Counted from the first letter of the stretch, positions 7,732-16,152 are shown. The stretch: DNA of 64,000 nucleotides from Acetobacteraceae bacterium (GCA_027482245.1 JAIXWG010000064.1:248001-312000); one strand, 5' to 3'. The notes: generated by a model from the letters alone, not told the origin. Program-made: numbers and translations.

Positions 7732-8634
7732 ATGAGGCTTCGCGTGATCCGCGCCGCGCGGATGTCGGATGCCATGGCGCAGCTGCGCGCGGAGATGGGG
7801 GAGGATGCGGTGCTGCTCTCCACCCGCCGCGTGAATGGCGGGGTGGAGATCACCGCGGCGCAGGAACAGGATGACGAACCGCTGGTGATCCCGCCGGAGG
7901 CAGCGGCGCCGTCCCGCGCCATCCCGGCGGAGCTGGCGCGGCACAACCTGCCGCCGGACCTCGCGGCGCGGCTGTCGGAAGGCCGGCTGGCGGGGGCGCT
8001 GGCGCAGATCCTGTCCTTCCTGCCGCTGCCGGCGGGCGCTGCCGCGCCGCTGCTCTTTGTGGGGCCACCCGGCGCGGGCAAGACGCTCAGCGTGGCGAAG
8101 CTGGCGACGCGGCTGGTGATGGCCGGCACGGCGCCGCTGCTGGTGACGGCGGATGGGCGCCGCGCCGGGGCCACGGAACAGATCGCCGCCTATGCGCGGG
8201 TGCTCGGCCTGCCGCTGGCGGTGGCGAGTGGCCCGGCGGCGCTGGGCAAGGCGCTGGGGCGCCGGGCGCAGGGCCAGCCGGCGCTGGTGGACATGCCGGG
8301 CTGCGATCCCTTCAGCCCCGCCTCCGCCCGCGGCCTGGCCGCGCTGCTGGCGGCCGCGCAGGGCACGCCCGTGCTGGTGCTGCCGGCGGGGATGGATGCG
8401 GAGGAAGCGGCGGAAACCGCCCATGCCTTCCGGCTGTTGGGCTGCCGGCACCTGCTGCCCACGCGGCTCGATGCCGCGCGGCGGCTGGGCGGCGTGCTGG
8501 CCGCGGCCGCGCAGGGGCTGGCGCTGACGGAAGCCGGCACCGGGCAGGATGCCGTGGGGGGGCTCGAGGCGCTGACGCCGGAACGACTTGCCGAGCGCCT
8601 GGTAGCGCCGGCCAACGGGGAGAATGCGCCATGA
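7732..8634 (+). CDS. flhF: FlhF-like SRP-type GTPase, flagellar placement
   Basis: FlhF is an SRP-family GTPase that sets the place and number of flagella together with FlhG. The start MRLRVIRAA, followed by EMGEDAVLLSTRR, is the standard FlhF opening. At 300 residues it is shorter than many FlhF proteins, with a short B domain. The P-loop GPPGAGKT is at about residue 110. The other nucleotide motifs drift from consensus: ADGRRAGATEQI (usual DTYR..A..EQ), DMPGC (usual DTAGR) and TRLD (usual TKLD). The stop overlaps the flhG ATG. The gene begins directly after the hairpin chain, so translation may depend on RNA folding upstream. Confidence 0.85.
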   Translation: MRLRVIRAARMSDAMAQLRAEMGEDAVLLSTRRVNGGVEITAAQEQDDEPLVIPPEAAAPSRAIPAELARHNLPPDLAARLSEGRLAGALAQILSFLPLPAGAAAPLLFVGPPGAGKTLSVAKLATRLVMAGTAPLLVTADGRRAGATEQIAAYARVLGLPLAVASGPAALGKALGRRAQGQPALVDMPGCDPFSPASARGLAALLAAAQGTPVLVLPAGMDAEEAAETAHAFRLLGCRHLLPTRLDAARRLGGVLAAAAQGLALTEAGTGQDAVGGLEALTPERLAERLVAPANGENAP

Positions 8635-9383
8635 GTGCGGCGCCGATGACGAAGCCGGGCCGCGTGACCGCCATCGCGTCCGGCAAGGGGGGCGTGGGCA
8701 AGACCTGGCTCGCCATCACCCTGGCCCAGGCCCTGGCGCAGGCGGGGCGGCGCGTGCTGCTGATGGATGCCGATCTCGGCCTGGCCAATGTCGATGTCCA
8801 GCTGGGGCTGAAGGTGGGGGCGGACCTCGGCAGCGTGCTGGGGGGCGCGGCCCCCGAGCAGGCGGCGATCCGCCTGCCTGCCGGCTTCCACCTGCTGCCC
8901 GGCCGGTCGGGCACCGGCGCGCTGGCCGGGCTGTCGGGCGCGGCGCTGGACGCCGCCACCTCCCTGCCGCGGCGGCTTGCCGCCAGCTGGGAGGAGGTGC
9001 TGGTCGATGTCGGCGCGGGGGTGGAGGCGCCGCAGCGCCGCCTGGCCGCCGGCGCCGACCTGCTGCTGGTGGTGGCGACGGAGGAACCGACGAGCCTGAC
9101 GGATGCCTATGCCGTGCTGAAGCTGCACGCGCAGGACGCGCCGCGAGCGGAGGCGCGGCTGGTGGTGAACATGGCCGCCAGCGCGGCATCCGGCCAGGCC
9201 ACCCATGCGACGCTGGAGGCGGCGGCGCGGCGCTTCCTCGGCCGGGCTCTGCCGCTCGGCGGCATCATCCGGCGCGACTCCAAGGTGCCGGACGCCATCC
9301 GCCACCAGACGCCGCTGCTGACGCGCCATCCCGGCAGCGCCGCGGCGAAGGACGTGGCGGCGCTGGCGCGCGAACTCTGCTAG
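8631..9383 (+). CDS. flhG: FlhG/FleN-type MinD-like ATPase
   Basis: This is a ParA/MinD-family ATPase of 250 residues, placed directly after flhF with an ATGA overlap, which marks it as FlhG (FleN, YlxH), the negative regulator of flagellar number. It has the deviant Walker A GKGGVGKT at about residues 18-25, the switch segment LLMDADLGLANVDVQLGL, and the later motif LLLVVATEEPTSLTDAYAVLK, typical of MinD relatives. A membrane-targeting helix at the C terminus is not obvious. Its TAG stop shares the four bases CTAG with the stop of the convergent methyltransferase gene. Confidence 0.88.
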   Translation: MSAAPMTKPGRVTAIASGKGGVGKTWLAITLAQALAQAGRRVLLMDADLGLANVDVQLGLKVGADLGSVLGGAAPEQAAIRLPAGFHLLPGRSGTGALAGLSGAALDAATSLPRRLAASWEEVLVDVGAGVEAPQRRLAAGADLLLVVATEEPTSLTDAYAVLKLHAQDAPRAEARLVVNMAASAASGQATHATLEAAARRFLGRALPLGGIIRRDSKVPDAIRHQTPLLTRHPGSAAAKDVAALARELC

Positions 9384-10615
9384 CTGCGGCGGAAGACGAA
9401 CAGCACGCCATCGACCGGCACGCCCTTCTCCTCCCGCAGCACCGTCTCCTCCCGCGCCAGGGCCGCCAGGCCGGCGGCCGCGGCCAGCGCTTCGACATGG
9501 GCAGGGTCGTGGCGGTAGCGGAGCCCGGTGCCCAGCGCATAGGGCGCGCCCTCCCCCTTTTCGATGCTGAAGGCCGCCAGGCCCGCGGGGCGCAGCGCGG
9601 CGGCGATGGCCGTGAGCGCCGGGCCGAGGTCGCCGAGGTAGTTCAGCACATCCGCCGCAGCCACCAGGTCGAAGGCCGCCCGTCGCGTGGGCAGCCAGGC
9701 CAGCAGGTCGGCGTCATGCAGAGCGTCGTAGAGGCCGCGCTTCGCGGCTTCCGCCAGCATGCGCGGCGACAGGTCCAGTCCCTCCAGCCGCGTCGCCATG
9801 GGCTTGAGGGGCAGGCCCGACAGGCCGGTGCCGCAGCCGAGGTCGAGCACCCGGCCCGTGCCGAAGCCCGCCCGCGCCACCAGAGCCGCCAGCAGGCCCG
9901 GCGTCCGGTAGCCGAGGCGCCCTTCCAGGTCCTGGTCGAAGCGCGGCGCGTAGAGGTCGAAGAGGTCCCGCACATAGGCAGCCGGCGCGCGGTCCGGCAC
10001 CGCCTCCGCCCCCAGCGCCGCCAGCAGGAAGCGCGCCTGGCCGACCAAGGAGGGGTCGAGGCCGGGGATGGCGAGGGCGCGCCGCGCGGCCTCCGCCGCG
10101 CCGTCTTGCCCGGCCTCCCGCAGCGCATGGGCCAGGGCGATCCAGGGCTCCGGCGTGGCAGGGGCGAGGTCCGTCGCGCGTCGCAAGGGCGCGATGGCGG
10201 CCGGCGCGTCGCCGAGGGCGCAGAGCACCTGGCCGAGGTTGCGCTGCGCCACCGGATCGGCCGGGCGGATGGCCAGCGCGGCGCGCAGCGCCTCCGCCGC
10301 CTCCGCCAGCCGCCCGGCCTCCGCCAGCGTGCCGCCGCGATTGGCCAGGAAGACCGGGCTCTGGGGCTGACGCGCCAGGGCCTGGGCGGACAGGGCGAGC
10401 GCGGTCGGCAGGTCGCCCCGCTGCCGCGCCGCGACGCCCAGCAGGTTCAGCGCATTGGCATCATCCGGCCGCAGCTTGAGGACGCGGCGGTACAGCCGCT
10501 CCGCCATCACGACGTCGCCCCGCGCGTGGCGGGCGGCGCCTTCGCGCAGGAGTTCATCGGCCGATGCTTGCGCCAAGGCCCCGTCCCCCGCGATGGTGTG
10601 CGCGCATGCTGACAT
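9380..10615 (-). CDS. TPR-repeat class I SAM-dependent methyltransferase
   Basis: The protein has 411 residues in two parts. The N-terminal half (about 20-200) is a series of tetratricopeptide repeats, for example RLYRRVLKLRPDDANALNLLGV and later copies each ending near P-D/S-x. The C-terminal half is a Rossmann-type methyltransferase with motif I VLDLGCGTGLSG at about residue 255 and later DLVAAADVLNYLGDL. It resembles the 'predicted methyltransferase with TPR' group (COG4976); the acceptor is unknown. Being convergent with flhG, it could act on flagellar or envelope targets, but that is only context. The start at 10615 overlaps the likely opgC start by about ten bases on the other strand, so one of the two starts may lie further in. 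Confidence 0.8.
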   Translation of the reverse strand: MSACAHTIAGDGALAQASADELLREGAARHARGDVVMAERLYRRVLKLRPDDANALNLLGVAARQRGDLPTALALSAQALARQPQSPVFLANRGGTLAEAGRLAEAAEALRAALAIRPADPVAQRNLGQVLCALGDAPAAIAPLRRATDLAPATPEPWIALAHALREAGQDGAAEAARRALAIPGLDPSLVGQARFLLAALGAEAVPDRAPAAYVRDLFDLYAPRFDQDLEGRLGYRTPGLLAALVARAGFGTGRVLDLGCGTGLSGLPLKPMATRLEGLDLSPRMLAEAAKRGLYDALHDADLLAWLPTRRAAFDLVAAADVLNYLGDLGPALTAIAAALRPAGLAAFSIEKGEGAPYALGTGLRYRHDPAHVEALAAAAGLAALAREETVLREEKGVPVDGVLFVFRRS

Positions 10616-11772
10616 CCATCCACGCGCTCGTGCGGCCTGGCCGGGACCTCCGGGTGGATTTCATCCGCGGACTCGCGCTCTGGTTCATCTTCATTGACCA
10701 CACGCCGGGCAATCTGCTTGGCCAGATGACATTGCGCAACGTGGCCTTCTGCGACGCGACGGAGGGGTTCGTCCTGCTGGCGGGATACGCCGCCGGCATC
10801 GCCTATGGCCGGCTGCTGGAGCGCGAGGGCTGGGCCCATGCGGCGGCGCGCGTGGCCGGGCGGGTCGGCACGCTCTATGTCGCGCATATCTTCCTGTTCG
10901 TGGTCTTCACCGCGCAGGTGGGCTTTTCCGCCGCGGCGCTGGACCAGGCGGCCTATCTCGACGAATTGCAGCTGGATCCCTTCGGGGCGGAGCCCTACCG
11001 CGCGATGCTGGAGGCGCTGCTGCTGCGTTACCAGCCGGCCTTCCTCGACATCCTGCCGCTCTACATCGTCGTGCTGGCGATGTTCGCGATGGCGCTGCCG
11101 CTGATCAACCGGCCGGGCTGGCTGCTGGGGGCTGCCGTCACGCTCTATGCCGCGGCGCGGCTGCTGGACTGGGCGCCGCCGTCCTGGACGGGGTCGGGCT
11201 GGTTCTTCAACCCGCTGGCCTGGCAGCTGCTGTTCGCCATCGGCGTGGTGCTGGGCCGGGCGGATCCCCGGGCGCTGGCCCGGCGCTTCCCCTGGCACCG
11301 CGGCCTGGCCGTGCTGGCGGTGCTGCTGCTGCTGGCGGCCGCGGTGCTGCTGAACCTGACCTGGCACGGCGCGGCGCGGGGATGGGAGCCGCCGGAATGG
11401 CTGGCCGCCTGGCTCGCGAGCGTGGACAAGACGGGGCTGCACCCCGTGCGCGTCGCCTCCGTCCTGATCATGGCGTGGCTGGTGGCCCACCTGCTGCCTG
11501 GCGGCGCGCGCTGGCTGAACGGGCCGCCGGCGGCGCCCTTCGTGCTGATGGGCCAGCAGGGGCTGGCGGTGTTCTGCGCCGGCATCTTCCTGTCCTTCCT
11601 CGGCCGGCTGGCGCTGGAACTGGCGTCGGGCGGCTGGGTCCAGGCGGCGGTGAACCTGGCGGGGCTGCTGGCGCTGGTCGTCGTCGCCATCGTCTCCGCC
11701 TGGTATGGCGGGGAAGGCAAGCGGCGGAAGGCACCGGCCTTGCCGGCCTCCCCGCAGGGGGCTACGCCTTGA
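10606..11772 (+). CDS. opgC: OpgC-family membrane acyltransferase-like protein
   Basis: OpgC proteins are polytopic inner-membrane proteins that transfer succinyl groups onto periplasmic osmoregulated glucans. This 388-residue protein begins RDLRVDFIRGLALWFIFIDHTPGN, the characteristic OpgC opening, and has about ten hydrophobic helices. The ATG at 10606 (MLTSIHALV) is chosen over one at 10564, because conserved sequence starts just after it. It is followed at six bases by an SGNH protein and then phyR and nepR, all on the same strand. The succinyl-transfer role is from the family; nothing in the sequence fixes the substrate. Confidence 0.82.
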   Translation: MLTSIHALVRPGRDLRVDFIRGLALWFIFIDHTPGNLLGQMTLRNVAFCDATEGFVLLAGYAAGIAYGRLLEREGWAHAAARVAGRVGTLYVAHIFLFVVFTAQVGFSAAALDQAAYLDELQLDPFGAEPYRAMLEALLLRYQPAFLDILPLYIVVLAMFAMALPLINRPGWLLGAAVTLYAAARLLDWAPPSWTGSGWFFNPLAWQLLFAIGVVLGRADPRALARRFPWHRGLAVLAVLLLLAAAVLLNLTWHGAARGWEPPEWLAAWLASVDKTGLHPVRVASVLIMAWLVAHLLPGGARWLNGPPAAPFVLMGQQGLAVFCAGIFLSFLGRLALELASGGWVQAAVNLAGLLALVVVAIVSAWYGGEGKRRKAPALPASPQGATP

Positions 11773-11777
11773 GCCCG

Positions 11778-12563
11778 ATGGCCCGCCTGCGAGACACGCT
11801 GCGGCCGGCGCTGGTCCTGGCCGCGATCCTGCTTCCGCCCGGCATGGCCTGGGCGGAACCGGCGGGCTGTTCCGCGCCGCCGGAGGCGATGGAGGCCGCG
11901 CCCCTGCCCGGCGCCGTCGCCGCCCTGTCCCGGGGCGCGCTGCGGGTGATGGTGGTGGGCAGCGCCTCCACCCAGGGGGGCGGCACCTCCGGCCCCGCCG
12001 CGACCTGGCCGGAACGGCTGGACCGGGTGCTGGGCGCGCGAGTCGCGCCGGCCACGGTGCAGGTTTCCGTCTTCGGCGGCCGCGGCACGACGGCGGCGGA
12101 CCATGCCCGCATCATTGCCGAACAGGCGCCCCGGCTGCGGCCGCACCTCATCATCTGGCAGCTCGGCACGGTGGAGGCGGCGCGCGGCCTGCCGCCGGAC
12201 GAGATGGTGGACGCGGTGCAGGACACCGTCGCAAGGCTGCGCGCCAGCAGGGGCGAGCGCACCGACGTGGTGCTGGTCGATCCCCAGTTCAGCCGCTTCT
12301 TCCGCGCCAATGCGGATGTGGAGACCTACCGGGACCGGATGCGCCTGGCCGCGGCGGCATCCGGCGCCCAGCTGTTCAGCCGCTGGACCATCATGAAGCA
12401 CTGGGCGGAGACGGATCGCCTGGACCTGGAGCGTGCCGCCCGCGCCGATCGCGTGGCGATGGCGGACCAGCTGCATGACTGCCTGGCCAGGGCCCTGACG
12501 CAGTTCATCCTGCAGGGCGCGCTCCGCGGGCCGCGCGACCGGCCTGGCAACGAAAGGCCGTGA
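11778..12563 (+). CDS. Secreted SGNH/GDSL-like hydrolase fold protein
   Basis: The product has 261 residues and a signal peptide (about 1-25, ending AMAWAEP after a hydrophobic stretch). It carries the blocks of the SGNH family: VVGSASTQGG as block I with the nucleophile Ser, GGRGTTAADH as block II, and IIWQLGTVEA as the block III region, where the usual Asn is not conserved. It is likely periplasmic and may modify or de-esterify an envelope glycan alongside the preceding OpgC protein; that role is inferred from the pairing. An in-frame TTG at 11769 overlapping the opgC stop is an alternative start. Confidence 0.65.
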   Translation: MARLRDTLRPALVLAAILLPPGMAWAEPAGCSAPPEAMEAAPLPGAVAALSRGALRVMVVGSASTQGGGTSGPAATWPERLDRVLGARVAPATVQVSVFGGRGTTAADHARIIAEQAPRLRPHLIIWQLGTVEAARGLPPDEMVDAVQDTVARLRASRGERTDVVLVDPQFSRFFRANADVETYRDRMRLAAAASGAQLFSRWTIMKHWAETDRLDLERAARADRVAMADQLHDCLARALTQFILQGALRGPRDRPGNERP

Positions 12564-13309
12564 CGGCCGGCAACCCCTTGCCGTATTCTGTCGACGAAAT
12601 GGCGATCGGTCCGTACCTGCCCGCCCTGCGCCGCTACGCCCGGGCCGCCATGGGCAGCCCTATCCTCGGCGATGCGGTCCTGGCGGACTGCCTGCCCCGG
12701 ATGACGCGTGAGAAGGCGGACCGTGACGGCCTGCTGCGGCGCCTGATCGCCGCGACGGATGCCAGCCCGCTGGCGCCGCTGGCGCGGGCGGATACGCTGC
12801 CGGGGGCCATCGCCCGCCTGCCCGCCCTGTCCCGCCATGCACTGCTGCTGACACGGCTGGAAGGCCTGGGCGACGCCGAGGCTGCCCATCTGCTCGGGGT
12901 GCCGGACAGCGCGTTCCGCCAGGCCCTGGCGGCGGCTCAGCTGGCCCTGGCGCCGCTGCAGCCCGCCCGCATCCTGATCATCGGCGACGGCGAGGGAGAG
13001 ATGGCCCGCGCTGTCCGGAGCCTCGGCCACGCCGTCTGCGGCCGCGTGGCGAATGAGGATGCGGCCTGCCACGCTGCGGCGCGCATGCAGCCTGATCTGG
13101 TGCTGGCGGAAGCGACGTTGCCGGATGGCGGCAGCGGCGTCATTGCCGCGCACCGGATCGCGGCCAATGACCCGGTCCCCGTGGTGCTGGTCGGCGGGCA
13201 GGCGCTGGCGGCCTATGGCTATCCCGTGGTGGGGCAGCCCCTGCGGCACGATACGCTGCGCCTGGCGATCGGGCGGGCATTGAGGGGACGCCATGGCCGG
13301 GCCGGGTGA
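12560..13309 (+). CDS. phyR: PhyR-like general stress response regulator with degenerate receiver
   Basis: PhyR is the anti-anti-sigma factor of the alphaproteobacterial general stress response: its sigma-like domain captures NepR and frees EcfG. The 249-residue product has the expected order, a sigma-like part (about 14-135, starting GPYLPALRRYARAAMGS) and a receiver (about 138-245). The receiver is unusual. The opening acidic pair reads IIGDGE; the phosphoacceptor in LVLAD is Glu184 (LVLAEATL); the conserved Thr position reads LVGGQ; and the Lys before Pro is Gln (VGQPL). The GTG start overlaps the preceding stop; an ATG at 12599 would still keep the sigma-like part. No PhyK-type kinase is nearby. 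Confidence 0.85.
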   Translation: MTAGNPLPYSVDEMAIGPYLPALRRYARAAMGSPILGDAVLADCLPRMTREKADRDGLLRRLIAATDASPLAPLARADTLPGAIARLPALSRHALLLTRLEGLGDAEAAHLLGVPDSAFRQALAAAQLALAPLQPARILIIGDGEGEMARAVRSLGHAVCGRVANEDAACHAAARMQPDLVLAEATLPDGGSGVIAAHRIAANDPVPVVLVGGQALAAYGYPVVGQPLRHDTLRLAIGRALRGRHGRAG

Positions 13310-13547
13310 AGGCAGCGTCGCGGAGCCCGGCGCGGAACCCGGGCGCTCCCCAGACGCTTCCAGCGACATGAGCGCCCACCTGCACACCGCCGCCGGGCCT
13401 GCCATGCCGCCACCCACGCCGGCTGGCACCGACGCGGCCTTCGACCGCTGGCTGCGGCAGGAGCTGTCGCGCCTCTACGACTCCGCCCTGTCGGAGCCCG
13501 TGCCGGCCGAGCTGCTGAAGCTGCTGGAGGAAGGCGGCGAAGGCTGA
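13293..13547 (+). CDS. nepR: NepR-like anti-sigma factor
   Basis: NepR binds and silences EcfG until PhyR takes it away. The 84-residue product has an unstructured Pro/Ala-rich first half and the NepR core at its end: FDRWLRQELSRLYDSALSEP followed by VPAELLKLLEE, matching the conserved helix pair with the S-E-P-V-P turn. The start at 13293 lies inside the end of phyR and has a GAGGGG ribosome-binding sequence five bases upstream. An internal ATG at 13368 would give a 59-residue form closer to the family's usual length. It faces ecfG, with only 13 bases between the two stops. Confidence 0.85.
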   Translation: MAGPGEGSVAEPGAEPGRSPDASSDMSAHLHTAAGPAMPPPTPAGTDAAFDRWLRQELSRLYDSALSEPVPAELLKLLEEGGEG

Positions 13548-13560
13548 CGGTGCGAGCCGG

Positions 13561-14061
13561 TCAGTCCAGCGCGGCCCGCAGCGCATTCCGGGCGCGGGAC
13601 AAGCGGGACCGTACGGTGCCGACGGGGATGTGCAGCACCTCCGCCGCCGCGGCGTAGTCCAGCCCCTCCACCACCACGAGCCACAGCGCTTCCCGCTGCA
13701 CGGGCGGCAGACGCAGGAAGGCCGCGGCGACATCCGTCATGGCATGACGCTCCTCCTGCCCTCCGGAGACGGGGATGGCCTGCCCGGCCTCATCCTCCAG
13801 CGATGAGAACCGCCGCAGGCGGCGCAGCTCCGCGTTCCTGGCGTTGCGCAGGATGACGAAGAGCCAGGCCCGCAGGTTTGTCCCTGGCGTGAATTGCTGG
13901 CGGGCGCCGATCGCCCGTAGCACGGTTTCCTGGACCAGGTCGTCCGCAGCTTCCGCCGGCCGGATCAGGACGCGCGCGAAACGGCGCAGCCGCGGAATCT
14001 CGGCAGCCACGGCCGCGGCGAAGTCATCGATCGCCGTGTCACGCCCCTGTTGCATAGCCAC
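13561..14061 (-). CDS. ecfG: EcfG-type RNA polymerase sigma factor
   Basis: This ECF sigma factor of 166 residues directs the general stress regulon. Region 2 spans about 15-85 (LRRFARVLIRPAEAADDLVQET, then GTNLRAWLFVILRN) and region 4 about 110-160 (LRLPPVQREALWLVVVEGLDYAAAAEVLHIPVGTVRSRLSRAR). Together with the facing phyR-nepR genes this is the general stress locus. In many relatives nepR and ecfG share one operon divergent from phyR; here ecfG stands alone and converges on phyR-nepR. The start is GTG at 14061 or ATG two codons in (14055). Confidence 0.9.
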   Translation of the reverse strand: MAMQQGRDTAIDDFAAAVAAEIPRLRRFARVLIRPAEAADDLVQETVLRAIGARQQFTPGTNLRAWLFVILRNARNAELRRLRRFSSLEDEAGQAIPVSGGQEERHAMTDVAAAFLRLPPVQREALWLVVVEGLDYAAAAEVLHIPVGTVRSRLSRARNALRAALD

Positions 14062-14179
14062 GCGGGTTCCCCGTCTCCTCGGTTCCCGTGATGAACGCGG
14101 GAAGCGGGCCTACGGGCGATCAACGGATGCGTGCGCTTGAACAACGTTTTGTCACCGCAAACCGAATCAACGCGTAACG

Positions 14180-15850
14180 TCAGAAGAGTCCCTCGATCCG
14201 CCCGTGCTCGTCGAGGCCGATGGTCTCCGCTGCCGGGCGTCGCGGCAGGCCGGGCATGGTCATGATCTCACCGCACACCGCGACGACGAAGCCGGCGCCG
14301 GCGGAAAGCCGCACATCGCGTACCGGCAGCACATGGCCCGTCGGCGCGCCGAGCGCCGTCGGATCCGCGCTGAAGGAGTACTGCGTCTTGGCCACGCAGA
14401 CCGGCAGGTTGCCGAAACCCTCCTGTTCCCATCGCGAGAGTTTCTGCAAGACCGGCGCGGGGAAGGAGACGTCGGCCGCGCGATAGACCTCCTTCGCAAT
14501 TGTCCGGAGCTTGTCGGCGAGTGGCATGGCATCGGGGTAGAGCGGCTTGAAGCGCGCGGCGCCGGACGCGATGCGCGCCTGCACGGCGCGCGCCAGTTCC
14601 TGCGCGCCCGCCGCGCCGTCGCCCCAATGCGTGCAGAGGATCGCCTGGGTGTCGAGCCGCGCCATGGCGGCGCGGATGGCCTCTACCTCCGCTTCCGTGT
14701 CGCTGGTGAAGCGGTTGAGCGCGACGACGACGGGGACGCCGAACTTGTGTACGTTCTCCACGTGGCGCGCGAGGTTCACCACGCCGCGTTCCACCGCCGC
14801 GACATCCTCCCGCCCCAGGTCTGACTTTGCCACGCCGCCATGCATCTTCAGCGCGCGGACGGTCGCCACGATGACGCAGCAGGCGGGGCTGAGCCCGGCC
14901 ATGCGCGCCTTGATGTCGAAGAACTTCTCCGCACCGAGATCCGCGCCGAAGCCGGCTTCCGTGACGACGACGTCGGAGAGGCCGAGGCCGAGGCGCGTGG
15001 CGACCAGGCTGTTGCAGCCATGCGCGATGTTGGCGAAGGGGCCGCCATGCACCAGGGCCGGCGATCCTTCGATGGTCTGCACCAGGTTCGGCGACAGCGC
15101 ATCCCGCAGCAGCGCCGCCATGGCGCCATCCGCCTTCACGTCCCGCGCCGTCACCGCCGTGCCGTCACGCCGACGGCCGACGATCATGCGGCCGAGGCGC
15201 TCCTGCAGGTCGTGCAGATCCTTGGCGAGGCAGAAGACGGCCATGACCTCGCTGGCCACCGTGATATCGAAGCCATCCTCCCGCACCACGCCCTGGCTGG
15301 CGCCGCCCATGCCGACGACGCAGTCGCGCAGGTTGCGGTCGTTCATGTCCATCGCGCGGCGCCAGGTGATGCGGCGCGGATCCAGGCCGAGCTCGTTCCC
15401 CCAATAGAGGTGGTTGTCCACCATGGCGGAGAGCAGGTTGTTGGCGCTGGTGATGGCGTGGAAGTCGCCGGTGAAGTGGAGGTTGATGTCCTCCATCGGC
15501 AGCACCTGGGCGTAGCCACCGCCCGTCGCGCCGCCCTTCACGCCGAAGCAGGGGCCGAGCGAGGGCTCCCGCAGGCAGATCATGGTGCGGGTGCCGAGGC
15601 TGTTCAGCGCGTCGCCGAGACCGACCGTCGTCGTCGTCTTGCCCTCCCCCGCGGGCGTCGGGCTGATGCCGGTGACGAGGACGAGCGCGCCGGGCGGGCG
15701 GGCGGAGGCTTCGGCCACGAAGGCGGTGCCGATCTTGGCCTTGTACTTGCCGTAGGGTTCCAGCGCATCATCCGGGATGCCGGCGCGGGCCGCGATCTCC
15801 TGGATCGGGCGGAGCGTCGCCTTGCGGGCGATCTCGAGGTCGGTGGCCAT
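14180..15850 (-). CDS. fhs: Formate--tetrahydrofolate ligase
   Basis: This enzyme joins formate to tetrahydrofolate with ATP, giving 10-formyl-THF for purine and one-carbon metabolism. The 556-residue length is that of the family. It contains the ATP-binding TPAGEGKTTTTVGLGDAL at about residue 65, EPSLGPCFGVKGGATGGGYAQ, and FTGDFHAITSANNLLSAM, which are near-invariant blocks. The ATG at 15850 (MATDLEIARKA) is chosen because conserved sequence starts there; the reading frame stays open upstream without similarity. It is followed on the same strand, after 118 bases, by ecfG, and is divergent from the DUF1289 gene. Confidence 0.96.
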   Translation of the reverse strand: MATDLEIARKATLRPIQEIAARAGIPDDALEPYGKYKAKIGTAFVAEASARPPGALVLVTGISPTPAGEGKTTTTVGLGDALNSLGTRTMICLREPSLGPCFGVKGGATGGGYAQVLPMEDINLHFTGDFHAITSANNLLSAMVDNHLYWGNELGLDPRRITWRRAMDMNDRNLRDCVVGMGGASQGVVREDGFDITVASEVMAVFCLAKDLHDLQERLGRMIVGRRRDGTAVTARDVKADGAMAALLRDALSPNLVQTIEGSPALVHGGPFANIAHGCNSLVATRLGLGLSDVVVTEAGFGADLGAEKFFDIKARMAGLSPACCVIVATVRALKMHGGVAKSDLGREDVAAVERGVVNLARHVENVHKFGVPVVVALNRFTSDTEAEVEAIRAAMARLDTQAILCTHWGDGAAGAQELARAVQARIASGAARFKPLYPDAMPLADKLRTIAKEVYRAADVSFPAPVLQKLSRWEQEGFGNLPVCVAKTQYSFSADPTALGAPTGHVLPVRDVRLSAGAGFVVAVCGEIMTMPGLPRRPAAETIGLDEHGRIEGLF

Positions 15851-15941
15851 GGCCTGGCGATTCCCCCTGGCGGTGACGATCCGCGCCTCATGACGCGAAG
15901 GTTGATTGCCTGCAAGACGGCGGCCGCCCATCTCCGCGGGC

Positions 15942-16151
15942 ATGTCCAGCCCCTGCATCGATGTCTGCCGCCATGACGAGGAAACCGGCTTCTGCCTGGG
16001 CTGCGGGATGACCCGCAAGGACCGCAAGCATTGGAAGCGGGAGAAGGAGCGGCGCGCAGAGATCCGCGCCGCCCTGCCCGGCCGCCTGTCCCTGCTGGCG
16101 GCGGCCGGCAACCCGGTGGGGGAGGCGGCGCGGAAGACGAAGAAGCGTTAG
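15942..16151 (+). CDS. DUF1289 small cysteine-motif protein
   Basis: A 69-residue protein opening MSSPCIDVCRHDEETGFCLGCGMT. The four cysteines in the pattern CxxxC-x8-CxxC are the DUF1289 signature and suggest a small metal-binding fold. The rest is Lys/Arg-rich. The function of the family is not established. The ATG at 15942 is preferred to one at 15906, because the conserved sequence begins at it. It converges with the M24 peptidase gene, with only one base between the two stops. Confidence 0.85.
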   Translation: MSSPCIDVCRHDEETGFCLGCGMTRKDRKHWKREKERRAEIRAALPGRLSLLAAAGNPVGEAARKTKKR

Positions 16152-16152
16152 C

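Noticed and set aside
13334..13359. GGAAC-N16-CGCTT inside nepR, resembling an EcfG promoter
   Set aside because: The -10 differs from CGTT and it lies within coding sequence; it would only serve a leaderless short nepR. Not enough to call.
14062..14090. GGGAAC sequences just upstream of ecfG on the minus strand
   Set aside because: They lie too close to the start codon to act as a -35 element, and no CGTT follows at the right distance.
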